Origin: Takakia lepidozioides
Lineage: Eukaryota > Streptophyta > Takakiopsida > Takakiales > Takakiaceae
NCBI GenBank assembly: GCA_030704615.1
Contig: CM060733.1
Span: 9,860,001 to 9,920,000 of the forward strand
Length of the DNA stretch: 60,000 nucleotides
Reading direction: 5' to 3'
Shown here piece by piece: positions 23,229 through 34,272 of this stretch. Position numbers and translations under genes: made by a program. The stretch's first letter is position 1; every line of letters starts with the position of its first letter. Below the pieces are notes generated by a model. It was not told where the DNA came from, ran no database searches, and was given only the letters and a program-made list of their open reading frames with translations.

Positions 23229-23711
23229 ATGTGGAGCTCCAGAATCCATGGCGGTGCATATGCTCTCCTATCAGTTCCTTGGATGAAAAGCATGGGGTTG
23301 TGGGACGTTAATGATAACATGGACTATCTTTGGTTATATGATTGTCCTACGTTAACAGTCACGAGATAAGCCAACCTGGAAACTGAGCTGGCTGATCTGA
23401 GGTCTTGTAATCTGCATGTCCAATAAGAGTGATGCATCTGGATCTCCAGATTAGCCTCTCCCGATTATTTAAATGAAGAGATCATCAGGCTTAGGCAGGA
23501 TGTTTTTGGTGTACAAACTGGTGCAGTGGATGTGTGAAGGACGCTGGATGAAACTGTGTTGATGCTTTGCTGCTGCAACGATTGGCTTAGATTGTATGTG
23601 TGCTCTGCAATAGATCCTTCCCTGTTAGCTTGGCAAAGTTCTATAGCTTACAATCCCCTGTGCATGACTTAACCTGCAGAGGACGAGAGCATATCCTTGC
23701 GTTGGGGTTCT
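23229..23711 (+). repeat. 483-bp interspersed repeat, copy 2, with 12-bp target duplication
   Basis: The copy is flanked on both sides by CAAGCTTTACAT (23217-23228 and 23712-23723), a perfect 12-bp direct repeat and a likely target-site duplication. It is colinear with copy 1 at 15824-16305, with scattered differences. A duplication this long is more usual for target-primed insertion than for LTR elements, but there is no poly-A tail. No ORF is present. Confidence 0.7.
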
Positions 23712-23723
23712 CAAGCTTTACAT

Positions 23724-26558
23724 TCCCTGTTTGGCCCAGGAATCTCTGAAGGTCCCGTGGAAGTAAATTGAGGCGATGTTTGTAGTCAATTTCAACCAAG
23801 CTTTCCTAGCCTCAGTTCGTGCATAAAAAAAAAGCATTGAAATCGTGCGATTGGAGTTGTTAACCCTTATGGCCCCCTGTCTTGGTTATTTTTTCCAAGA
23901 CACCCTTACAATATGATTAAAAGGGCCTCCGTCCCCTTTGGATTAAAAGAAAAAGAAAAAAGGTTGTTAAAGTTCCAGTGGGATCTTGTTTTCCATATGT
24001 GGCAAAGCCCAGCAGCTTTGATTGTCTTAGATACTTGGCAAGATGATGCAAGGTGCTTTGTTGATGGATCGTAGTTGAGTAGCAACTTGGCTCTGGGCGA
24101 GAGAGGGAAAAATATCAAATCATCATGGGACATGAAGAGTCCACATTTACAAGACAGACAAACTTCTCCTTGTCATTCTACGCCTTCAATAAGGTCTGCG
24201 CACGAAGACCCTGTCATCCTCCCATCCTGCGCGTTTTCTCTGCCATAAACAAAACCCTAAAGCTTTTCACACTGCCATTCTGCATCCCCGTGCAACACAC
24301 GTATTCCCTGCAAAAAAACAACAACCCTATAGCTTTCTTTTAACTTTTCTTTCTAAAAGATCAGAAAACAAAACAAAAAAAATCAGAATGCCGGGCCCAC
24401 CGACGTTATATATATATATATATATATATACACACGAAGGAAATTAAAGTTTGCTCTTATCTTAATAGTTTTTAATAATTTCAAATTTTAATATAAAATT
24501 AATTTCAAATATCTGCACTTCTGGCAGAATTATTAAAAAATAAATTTAAGACTCAGTTTATTTTTGGATAGTATTAATGTGATAGTGCTGTAATAAATCT
24601 CGTGAATTTTTAAAAGCTAAAAAAATTCCACTTTTATTTTGTTTCTATCCAAAAATGCTTTTGTTAAAAAATGTAAGTATTTTCTGATCTCTAAGTTTCA
24701 CCTTTTTATTTTAGGGTGTATAAATAAATAAAAATAAGCCTATAATATATATAAGCCTATATAAGTAAGCCTATATAAGCCTATGTATATATATAAGCCT
24801 ATATATACAAGCCTATATAAGCAAATGAATATTTACATGTGTAAGATTCTTTTTGGGTCTTATCCAATCAAGGTACATTCATGCTAACATTTTAGTGGGG
24901 GAGGATTATGTGCTTCATGTAGGTATTATCTAGTGGAGATATATCAGGATCTTACTCATTTTTGGCACCATGCGTGTTCTCTCCCTTATAGGGAAGAGCC
25001 AATTACAGGGAGAAGCCAACAAATATAATACACATAAAGAGATAAATATAGGTAAGTATATAGGCATATGTACACATAAATTAGTATAGTGCACATACTT
25101 ACCACAGTAAATGTGGAAGACGGCGGGGGAGTACTGCTGGTGTGAAAAAACTGATACCAGCCTTGGTCTGATATACTTATGATCAGGCCCGCCATGCGTT
25201 GATTATCAGTGCTCTTTAGGCTCACTGTGAGCTCAGCTAATGAATGTCCTTCCGCTTTCTGAAGATGCGACACTGGCAGGCCCATTCGGCAGCGTGAGGC
25301 TTTGATTGACATGATAAACTATCGGAGGCAGACTAGATGCTCCAAAACCGGCCAGACGAATCGGATGGGAAAACGTTGTCATTTTGCACTACATCATATG
25401 TACCCGGGGCCTTGCATACAGAGTAGATGCAGCAGGGTGGGTGGTAGGAAGCTCATGCTTCTGATTTCCGGAATCGGATCCATGAAGCGGATGTCCGGCA
25501 CACTGACAAGAGGGTGGAGCTTCAATTGCTGGGAAAAATCACGCGGTGGCTGTGTGGAGCTGTCGGTAAATTTCACAGCAAGTTGTGGGTCCCGGGGTCT
25601 CTATTATTTGTAGCTTTGTAGGTGGCTATGATTGGCAGGGAGCACGATGAGAACAGGCGGTGGCATTGGGAACGATAGGAATAATAGTTGGCGTTGCTAG
25701 TGGAGAAGCTGGTGCCGCGGTTTAAACGTCTGGCACAGTGCCTGCAGCAGACAGAGAGCAGGCACATGCTTCCCGCTCTGGCTGCTGATCCTCTGCTGAT
25801 CCGGATGTCCAGCAGATTGCAGCTTATCATGTCCAGGGGCCGGCGAGAGAGATGAGAGCATTGACTTGATAGCATTCCCAGCCGTTCGAAACACAGAGGT
25901 TGGGTTGGGTTGCTTCACTGGTGGAACGCATCACAGAAGCTACACGAGGAGAGACGGCGCCATAATCGCCCAAGAGAACTATGTACATGTGAAAGTCACG
26001 ATCAGGTCGGTTGCCAGAACTCCGGGTTTGACTTTTATCGCGTGACGCATCATAGAAGCCCATCGTTTTCTGGTTGGGTTTGACATGTATGGAAGGATCA
26101 CTTAGAGGGAGGGCGGTTTTTCGTTGTCTCTTCCAGGGAGATAATATCTGTGTGTCAGTGCCATAGTGGAATAGTGGGTGGACGGCATTCAGAGACGTTC
26201 AGGGCGAGAGACTTTTCCAGAGAGAGAGGGAAAGGACTTCGTGATTGGGGTTGGCTTTTTTTAATGTGTTCACGAGTTATTCAGGGACTGGGAGAGGAAG
26301 CTATCCACGGAAGTAGATCTTGCTGGAGTGACACTACGTGCAGCTTAGAGCTGAATTTCAGCCTCCATTCACAGCGTACAGGTCTCCACATCGATCTGTC
26401 GAACTTCGAGGTTCTCCTGGCAAGTGGTCGATTACTGCAGAAGAGTTTTTGGAGGGGAAAGCTTGGTGGAGAAGCCTCGTCGTGGCCAGGCTCATTAGAA
26501 GGGGGCTAACAACTGAATCCCATTGTGAGGCAGCTTTGAATCATCTCTTTCAGCCGAA
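23724..26558. other. AT-rich spacer upstream of the UGT gene
   Basis: A poly-A stretch lies near 23826, a TA dinucleotide array at about 24408-24430, and an irregular array of TAAGCCTATATA at about 24735-24825. Between 24,430 and 24,900 the DNA is markedly AT-rich. The 5' leader of the UGT gene probably begins after about 26,000. A minus-strand frame at 25312-24986 begins MSIKASRCRMGLPV and has an uninterrupted polar part followed by a repeat-derived hydrophobic tail. I do not recognise it and rate it a weak candidate exon. Confidence 0.45.
24735..24825 (+). repeat. TAAGCCTATATA short tandem array
   Basis: About eight irregular copies of AAGCCTATATA occur in roughly 90 bases. It is a simple satellite-like tract with no coding content. 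Confidence 0.7.
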
Positions 26559-29246
26559 ATGCCGTCCTCCTCCGATGAGACCGATGCTTTGTCCTACACT
26601 AACCATGGCCCACAAGTTGTCATATTTCCGTACCCAACGAAAGGCCATTGCATTCCATTCTTGCATTTCGCAAAGCAGTTGAGTGCCTTTCAAAATGTCA
26701 CTGTCACATTTATTAACACACTTACCAGCCTCTCGGAAGACTTCCTTAGCGGTTTTGAAGGCATTGACAATGTGAAGATTGTGGCGCTTGGATCGGACAT
26801 CTCGGTAGATGGTGGCGGAGCGCTTCCTTTCTTAGATTCTTCAATATTGCTGGCCAAAGGTCTGGAGCGATTCTTGGAGGGAATGCCAGTGGCTCCAACT
26901 TGCATTATCAGTGATATGTTCCTAGGATGGGTGCAGGTACGGGGTACTGAATTCGTACTGCTCAAGATTGAGTTGATTCGATTATCTTCCTAGATAACTA
27001 AGTTAGACGAGTAGATCATGGACGATCTTTCATTCCATACTGGTCACAACTATTAAATGATGTAGCTTTATAGTTGTAGATATATCTGAGCAGCACGGTA
27101 GATCTGTAGGTTCAGAATAAATTATCCTTAACAAGTCTGAACTTGTTGTTGATAAAGTGATAAACGAATTGAGTCTCGAGTCTGTTGGCTTCAGGATGTG
27201 GCAAACAAGCTCATAATTCCAAGGTTTGTTCTTTTCACAACGCGGGCTGCAGTGTTAGCGATGCAGCTTCACGTCCCCTGCATGCTCGCTGAGGGCCGTT
27301 TACCTGTGCGATTGAGCTCTATGGAGCTCATTACCGATATCCCAGGTACCCCCCTTTTGCGAGCATCCGATCTGCCACCGCGCTTGATGTCATCCGATCA
27401 TCCAAACCACCGCAGATTTTTTGAACACTACGTCGGAGCATGCAGACGGCATTCGGAAGCTGCAGGAGTGCTGATTAACACCGTCCTCGAGTTGGAAGAA
27501 AATACGATTGTTGCATTACGTGACTTGGCTGTCTTCAACTCAAAGGAGTTTCAGGTCAGTTACACTCTGGCTGTCAATTCAGAAAACCATATTCTTATTT
27601 GACCAGCAACAGTCTACCGTCATGTATGGAGTGTCGCCTGGAGGGGTCGCACAAGTCAAATCCGCTCGTTGTTGTTCACAATGCATTCATATGAGAAGCA
27701 GTGACCGTACTCAATGCATGCCTGTTTTCAGTAAATAACTGTGCAAGTTTGTTGGATTGAAGGAGACGTGAAATTTGGACCCTAATTAGTGCTAAGGAAG
27801 ATCAGACCAAAATGTCGCTGATGGCCATGTCGTGCAGCCCAGCATCTTGTCAATCGGTCCACTACTGCCCTCGACATTCTTCCATGGAAATCATCTTCCC
27901 AAAAAACACTCAGAAGATCCTCCAGCACCATGCATTCAATGGTTGGATACACAGCCCGCAGGTTCTGTTGTCTTTGTTTCTTTTGGCAGCATTTCCAGTG
28001 TCTCTGTCCCTCAGCTGCATGCACTGGCCTTAGGACTTGAAAGCAGCAAGCAAGGATTCCTCTGGGTGGTTCGCCCTCCACCTCCCATGGGAGGCTCGGA
28101 CTCATGTACCCCAAAATCAATCTCGGAGTACCTTCCTGATGGATTTGAGGAACGGACCAAAACACGTGGGCTGGTCGTATCTGGTTGGGCTCCGCAATTG
28201 GATGTGTTGTCACACTTGGCGGTTGGAGGGTTTTTGACTCACTGTGGGTGGAACTCGACGCTAGAGAGCTTATGCCGAGGTGTGCCGCTGCTAGCATGGC
28301 CTCTTCAAGCAGAGCAGAAGATGAACTGCAGGTAACCATATATCATATCTACTTTCTATACTGCCAACGTAGGCCATGTAACATCAAATCTACCACTGAC
28401 AACCACAGATAGTTCCCAGGACCGGTATAACTTGCGTGCCACATTCGTGGGCTTACAAGTTCAGCTCCCGACTATGTTGTGAGACTAAGAGATACATATG
28501 CAGTGTCAGAAGTCATGTTCAATCTCGCAACAGTTTCGAAGTAAGGGAGAAAGGTTGCTGAACCCCCACATAGGATGCTTAAATCTTCCAAAATACAAAT
28601 GCTGGCCAATGGCTCCCATAACGCAGCAAGCTTAGAATTTTGAATCTGCCACAGACATTAACCTGTCATGGGTCGGCTAGTTCTTATTCTGGAGGTTTTC
28701 CAGATCGTGCTTTCCACAAACAGCTAGGATAATCATGAAACTTCAGTACCGTGGTCTGGTCACAACGAACAGCAGGGTCTTGTATTTCATGGATTCCAAC
28801 AAATCTGCTGGCCACTGCATGAAAGACTGAACTTAAAAATTCCCATTTGCAGATTTATTGTGGATGAGCTGAAGGCAGGTGTAGAAGTATGCCAGGACTC
28901 GGACGGGTTTGTGGCGAAGGAGGAGGTTGAGAGGGCAACAAGAGAGCTAATGTGTTATCCTGGAGGGTGCGGCGCTCGAAGCCGCTGTTTAGCCATAAGG
29001 GAGATGATCATCAAGGCTGTGGGACCTGGAGGGTCATCCGGAAAGAATTTGCAAGTGTTTGTTGATACCATAACCGTGCAGCATAATCTCAGCAAGAATG
29101 GGCACACTAGCAAAACCCTTCTGACTGAAATTTTCAGTCCCGTGTACGCCAACTCAGATGGTTCCAATGGTAACAGCAGGAAGCGAGAGCCGTGTGTTGC
29201 AACATCAAACGTTTTGAAAATCGAGCCCCAAAGTGGGCTGGCGTAG
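26559..29246 (+). CDS. Family-1 UDP-glycosyltransferase, four exons
   Basis: The enzyme transfers a sugar from a UDP-sugar to a small acceptor such as a phenolic or hormone, in the cytosol. Exons are 26559-26936, 27195-27554, 27838-28331 and 28853-29246, with phases 0, 0 and 2, giving 541 residues. The N-terminal half has the catalytic histidine at residue 30 ([11 protein letters not shown]) and [10 protein letters not shown] with the partner aspartate. The PSPG donor box starts [16 protein letters not shown], continues [11 protein letters not shown] and ends in [16 protein letters not shown]. The final residue of the box is usually Q or E/D near this point. The C-terminus runs past the usual family length of about 480 residues, with a polar tail ([16 protein letters not shown]). 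The substrate cannot be predicted. No stop or frameshift was seen. Confidence 0.9.
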
Positions 29247-30030
29247 AGCCTGCACAAGGCTACCTAGTCGAATATATACAGACTCAAAGGGAGTGACACC
29301 AGTAGTTGACACTTCACCGTGACTAGCAGTTGGAGTGACATGGACGGGGTGACATCACTCAAGTGACACGGAAGGGGTGACATCACTCAAGTGACACTGG
29401 TAGTTGATGTGACATGACATGGAAGGGAGTGAGTGTATCGGATGGTCACTCCATTGGGTATTAAGAAATGACTCATCGGAAGGACATAGCAATACAGCAA
29501 GAATCGAACTTGTACATCTTAGGTCATCACGTCATCACCTTCACCTTACCAGCAGACTATTCATCACAACATAGCAGTACATATTATTCTTAAATAAATT
29601 TTTAATAATGAGTATGGGACAAGAAGAAGTGGGGAGGATACTTTTGTGAGAATCCTTTCATGGACATGTTGTAATTGTGATCCAGTGTGAAGGTTAATTT
29701 TTTTTGAGGTTACTGAATATTCTCTTGAATACATTAAATATTCCATATACCTGCCCGGGCAATATTCTCCCATATGGAAAAATACAAATATTCCTACTGC
29801 TATGCATCCACAAATTTACGGAATTAATACCCCTCCTCAGCGCCGAGGTCATTAAGAACAAACCGGAGCTCAGAGCTAATGACCCGGGAGACCAAAATCA
29901 GGCAAAGAAACAAGAGAAAACCAAGAAGACTTGCAGAGCCAAGGAGGAAGAGGGTCCAGAACACAAGGCCTACAAGTCCCAACCAAGGCAGAAAAACGAA
30001 GAGACCAGTAACAAGTGAAATACTGCAGGA
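29247..30030. other. Spacer with a short GTGACATCACTCAA tandem repeat
   Basis: At about 29338-29397 the phrase GGGGTGACATCACTCAAGTG occurs twice, about 28 bp apart, within a wider set of GTGACA words (29290-29430). The rest is AT-rich with no supported gene. Confidence 0.5.
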
Positions 30031-30222
30031 AAATAATAATAATAATAATAAATATAGACGCCTCCCAAAGGAAGCGTAAATTATGGTGTCTCTTCACCAC
30101 AAGGGCTATTGCTGGAAGGTGGACACTGGACACATTCACGACACACCAGACCGTGGTTTGAACCCACAAGCACATCCAACGTGGTATATGCCCTTTACCA
30201 TTGGGCTACATGCTGGTTGTCA
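30031..30222 (-). mobile_element. tRNA-headed SINE, copy 2
   Basis: Read on the minus strand: A box TAGCCCAATGG, B box GGTTCAAACC, the body with AAGAGACACCATAATTTACG, and an ATT-repeat tail at 30031-30050. It is close in sequence to copy 3 at 32944 and related to copy 1. Confidence 0.75.
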
Positions 30223-31196
30223 ATGCTGCAGGAAATCAGAACTTAAGCTGCAGCTTTAATTTTTGGTCCCTAGTCCTCTTATGCCTCTAGTTGGAGTGTT
30301 TGTTTCCTCCTCTAGCATGTGGACATGCTCACGCTAGCGGGCGTGAGCACAAAGGCATATTCCAAGAGATTTTGGAAAATATGAGTTTGTGAAACCAAAA
30401 TGCGCTCACACCGTAAGAAATATGAAACTATCTGAAGATCGTTCTGAGGCCAAAAAAGATCATGAAATGAATCGTCCAAAGCTTAACTCGTGAGCACAAA
30501 GACCCACAAATATATCTGCCAAAATTCAAAGAGCAGCGCACATAAACAATGCGGCATTTGGTAACCTTGTGTGTAGAACATCCCCATGAACCACAAAAAA
30601 AAGGGTTGCGCCAACGAAACTTGGTTTTGTCTGCGAACTTGGGGTTTGGGTTTGGTTTTGGTTTTTTTTAAAGGTTTCTCCCTTTTAAGCTCCTTCTATA
30701 TGTTTAAGATTATATGTAGACACCATGGAGACCCGATGAACACATAAAGACCTATGTCCGTCTATTATATATAATTCCGCTAACATACATATCACCTCGT
30801 GGATCCGGCTCACGCGGTGATTTTTTTGTGCTCATGCAGTACCAACGTCCGGCCCACTTACCCCAATACCAGGACCATACGAGTCGTGATACGAGGACCA
30901 GAGTACACAAGGAAATCATTTTATCTCAAACAACTCGGCCTCTGCAATCAACTCCTCGTTGTCATCTAAGTGGACTTCCTCACTACTCAAAAACAGACGT
31001 GAGAGACGATACAACGTGGGAAAAAAAAAAACTGCTACCTACGATGCTACCTCTAGAACCAGGAAAACCCCAAAAAAAAAAAAAAACAACAACAACGCTG
31101 CTCCCTCCCTCACGCGCTGAGGCGCTGCCCCACTGACCCCTCTCCCCCGCTCTGAAGTCACGCTACTGCAGCAGATCGCGCAGAGAGACGACAGAT
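30223..31196. other. Spacer without a gene
   Basis: Only a GGTTT-rich tract (30640-30670), short poly-A runs and unsupported ORFs are visible. Nothing resembles an exon chain. Confidence 0.4.
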
Positions 31197-31209
31197 CACG
31201 GGTAGTACA

Positions 31210-31440
31210 CAAAAAAAAAAAAAAAAAAAAAAAAAACCCTTACGGGGAACCGGATCCGGAACCGCCACTGAACCCCGGTTCCAGTTCCCTGCCGGTTCTT
31301 GGAAATACCCATACCCGCCGGTTCCGGTTCTGGAACCGGCTTGTTCATGCTACCCTGGTTCCGGTTCCTGGGCGCCAGTTCCGGTTCCAGTACCGGTTCG
31401 GAGGAACCAGAACCGGAACCGCCGGTTCCAACCCGCCTAA
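31210..31440. repeat. Poly-A run and cluster of CCGGTTCC / GGAACCGG words
   Basis: A run of about 26 A (31210-31235) is followed by many copies of GGTTCCGG and its reverse complement in both orientations. A second cluster of the same words lies at 32716-32890. The two may be ends of one old element about 1.6 kb long with subterminal repeats. The Gly-Ser-Gly-Thr ORFs across it are translation of the repeat and are not genes. Confidence 0.6.
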
Positions 31441-31461
31441 GCGGGTACCCGCACAACACTG

Positions 31462-31556
31462 GTGTTCACCTTTCAGCTCGAAGGTAGTAAGCCATTGTGG
31501 TGAAGTGACACCATAAGTTACGCTCCCTTTGGGCGGCGTCATACTTTTACTTTTTT
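31462..31556 (+). mobile_element. SINE body fragment, copy 4
   Basis: GTGTTCACCTTTCAGCTCGA, then AGTGACACCATAAGTTACGC and a T-rich end, match the body and tail of the SINE at 32944-33130. The tRNA head is missing, so this is a 5'-truncated copy. Confidence 0.6.
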
Positions 31557-32715
31557 AAACATGAGGTTTGGTGTTCAAATCATCAGGGTGTGCCCAGTCC
31601 ACTCTGATGGAGGGTCTGTCTGCTGGAGGAGGATGTGCCTAGTCCACTCGTTGGTCTGCTGGAGGAGGGTCTGCTCAGTCCGCGAGTCGGTCCGTTGGAG
31701 GGTTTGCCCTGCCTAGTCCGCTAGAAGGTCCTCCGCGGTAGATGAACAAGGACTTGAAAATTTTCAGAATTTGGCCGACCCGGTGAATGGGCGGTGGGCT
31801 TATGAGCTCACCCCATGGGCTGGCGGGGCCATAGGTGCATTCAAGATGCTAATATTAAAAAATGACAGACGAAACATTACAGCGCTCAATAACCTGAAAA
31901 AAAAGAATTGACCTTCACAAATGGATCACAATTACAGCACAATGCACACATACTATTGCAAAAATATACCATGTCATACATATATTTTTGCACATTGCAT
32001 AGTGTACATTGAGTATAAAAAAGTTAACATAAATGCCCATGAATTCCATTGCCCTAACTCCATACATGCACCTAATGCGTCCTTTGGAGGGCTCACATAG
32101 CAACAATATTGGTATTATTAGCAATCTCGTCATACGAGTATGGTATATTATATACCGCAATATGGAGTGAGGTATATATTGCCTCTAGTATGGTATTGCC
32201 CAGGTATTGGCCAACCTACCTACCGGGTATTGTCCCACCTAGGTTTATATCATTATTGATACCCGAGTTGGACCTATATACGGGTCCAACAGTGGTTTGT
32301 TATAATACCATACTGGTAGGGTATAGGACGGGGTTTTTTTTTTAAAAATTTAAGGAGGGATGGTGGCCTCGAAAAACTTTATATCAAAAGGATAGATAGT
32401 CCGAAATTACAAAATTTGGAAGTCCAGGTGGAAAAAATAACCACCTCCAAGGCCGTGACGGCTTACCGGGAAACTACTCCATAACCAAAGAGAACCAGAG
32501 ATGAAGGGGGGTAGGGGGGAGAAGGGGGGTTACACACATTAATTTATACTCGCTTACATTGCATTAATATTATTTCATAAATTTGTATATGAATGTTGTG
32601 TTGTTTCTTTTCAACATGGTCAAAAGATTTGATATAACTAATGGGGATTCACAAATCATTTTCAGATTTATAAAAAACGATAAAATTTTAATATATATTT
32701 TTAAATTCAAAAAAT
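31557..32715. other. Repeat-rich spacer
   Basis: GTCYGCTGGAGGA phrases recur at 31610-31700, GGTAT/ATACC words crowd 32130-32330, and the rest is AT-rich. It could be transposon interior. No gene is supported. Confidence 0.35.
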
Positions 32716-32890
32716 AGAGAACCGGAACCGGAAACTGGAACCGGCGGTTCCTTCCCAAAAAATACCCGGAACCGGAACCGGAATCTGCTCATGAATTTTG
32801 GAACTAGAACCGGAACTGGAACCGCTTCATAAAAAAGAACCGGAACCGTCTCTTCAAATATACCAAGGAACCGGAACCGGAGGTTCCTTC
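32716..32890. repeat. Second GGAACCGG cluster
   Basis: More than ten copies of GAACCGGAACCGG-type words lie mostly in one orientation. It is the partner of the cluster at 31240-31440. Confidence 0.6.
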
Positions 32891-32943
32891 AATATGGCAA
32901 GAACCGCACAACACCTTCCCCTCATGTTTATTGTTCATTGCTG

Positions 32944-33130
32944 TGGACAACCAGCATGTAGCCCAGTGGTAATGGGCACATACCACGTTGGATGTGGTTG
33001 TGGGTTCAAACCACGGTATGGTGTCTCATGAAGGTGTCCACCTTTCAGCTGGAAGGCAGTAACCCTTGTGGTGAAGAGACACCATAAGTTACGCTCCCTT
33101 CAAGAGACGTCATACTTTACTTTACTTTTC
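32944..33130 (+). mobile_element. tRNA-headed SINE, copy 3
   Basis: The A box (TAGCCCAGTGG) and B box (GGTTCAAACC) are about 38 bases apart. They are followed by GGTGTCCACCTTTCAGCTGG, AAGAGACACCATAAGTTACG and a TTTACTTTACTTTT tail. It is the best-preserved plus-strand copy. Confidence 0.75.
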
Positions 33131-33854
33131 ATTGCTCTCAACCACCACACTACCGCCGCTTTGTGCCAAACCCTACAATAACTAATGCTATATGTGCAGA
33201 TTGTGGGTCCCAATAGACTAGCTTGCACTGGCCGGGTCCGGGTAGGGGTGCTCTGGGACACCTATACAACACGCGGGCCCCGCCACAGCCACACGCGCGG
33301 GCATTCAAGACGCTAATTTTGTTCAATGAAAAGAGCCAATGTTTATGGCCTGAGGTAGAGGACTCAATGGGCTGACCAAACCCTAGGAAACTCCCAGTAT
33401 TGGCCATAATCTTGTATAGAGAGACTTTGGGTGCTAAGATCCAAAGTCTTCGTAGTTCTCCATCTAGTGCTCCAAAAGGTTCATCCAACAAAAGAAAATC
33501 ACGTCCGGCGTTTTAAAAACCCTAAGATATGACTATCCACACCAATGTTTATTTTTTCATATTTCTAACATCGCTGGCGGGGCCACATGTGAATTCTACC
33601 CAGTGCCCATGTGGCGAGAATGGTGAGAATATCGAGGTAACATAGATAGAAAAGTGGCTATATTTCAGGTGTCACGTTTTGACTGGTCCACAATGGCAAG
33701 ATTAGGCCCCTGAAATTTATCTGCTGCTGCTATTTGGCGAAAAAGTCAGATTTTACCCCCCATAATTCCTTTGTACAAGTAGCTGACACAGTTTCCAGGT
33801 CGAACTTTGGCGATTTTTCACCAAAAAGAAAAACACTGATCTACACCCTTGCCA
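33131..33854. other. Spacer left of the MULE
   Basis: Apart from the ABC-like fragment, no gene is supported. TGTCCGAAT at 33855-33863 is the left half of the transposon target duplication. Confidence 0.4.
33445..33500 (-). other. ABC-ATPase Walker B-like fragment, possible plastid-derived insert
   Basis: On the minus strand the frame reads DFLLLDEPFGALDGELRR, a textbook Walker B plus D-loop of an ABC transporter ATPase, with AT-rich codons. From memory it resembles the plastid CysA/MbpX protein of liverworts. The similarity stops right after ELRR, and no other ABC motif is near. It is best read as a short organelle-DNA or gene fragment, with chance convergence possible. Confidence 0.35.
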
Positions 33855-33863
33855 TGTCCGAAT
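33855..33863 (+). repeat. Left 9-bp target-site duplication of the MULE
   Basis: TGTCCGAAT lies directly before the element and is repeated exactly at 46290-46298 directly after it. Nine base pairs is the characteristic MULE duplication. Confidence 0.9.
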
Positions 33864-34272
33864 GCCTCTCATTTTAAGATAATAGGGTCTTCAATGGGCA
33901 CGTGCGATGTGGCCGGTGGGCCCCGCGCACAGATGCCCAGCTCCCCAACACCCCGCCCGCCCCGCTCGCCGCTGCGCGCGGTCGCCCAGCCGCGGGCGCG
34001 GCTGCAGCAACCGCGCCCGTGCCCCCCGTCCGCCACGCGGCCAGTCCCCCGCCCATGAGTCCGCTGCCCTCCAGTCTGCCAGTCCGCTGCTGGCCAGTCA
34101 GCTACCCAGCAGTCTGCCAGTCCGCCAGTATGCCTGCCAGTCCGGTGCTGGCCAGTCCGTTGCCCAGCAGTCTGCCAGTCTGCCCGCCAGTCCGCTAGCC
34201 AGTCCGCTGACAGCGCAGGATCGCCACCGTCCATTCCCATAACCCATCCGAGCCCTCTATTTTTAGGGCTGC
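33864..34272 (+). repeat. Left terminal inverted repeat of the MULE
   Basis: The outer ~59 bp match the right end exactly by eye. Then follow a GC-rich stretch and an array of CAGTCTGCC / CAGTCCGCTG words, ending in TTTTTAGGGCTGC. At about 409 bp it is longer than the right TIR (about 301 bp) because the word array is expanded. Confidence 0.85.

Noticed and set aside
15824-23711. The 483-bp direct repeats as the LTR pair of the Ty3 element
   Set aside because: Copy 2 has its own exact 12-bp flanking duplication, the ends are not TG...CA, no purine tract precedes copy 2, and the outer flanks of the pair do not match. It remains a possible alternative for copy 1.
31196-31487. Gly-Ser-Gly-Thr and Pro-Glu-Pro-Glu repeat ORFs
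   Set aside because: They are translations of the GGAACCGG repeat on both strands.
33150-33491. A 113-residue ABC transporter gene on the minus strand
   Set aside because: Only the Walker B-like segment matches. There is no Walker A or signature motif, and the rest is unrelated sequence.
33864-34272. A CRISPR-like or satellite array in the left TIR
   Set aside because: The words are short, irregularly spaced and repeated inverted at the right end, so they belong to the transposon TIR.
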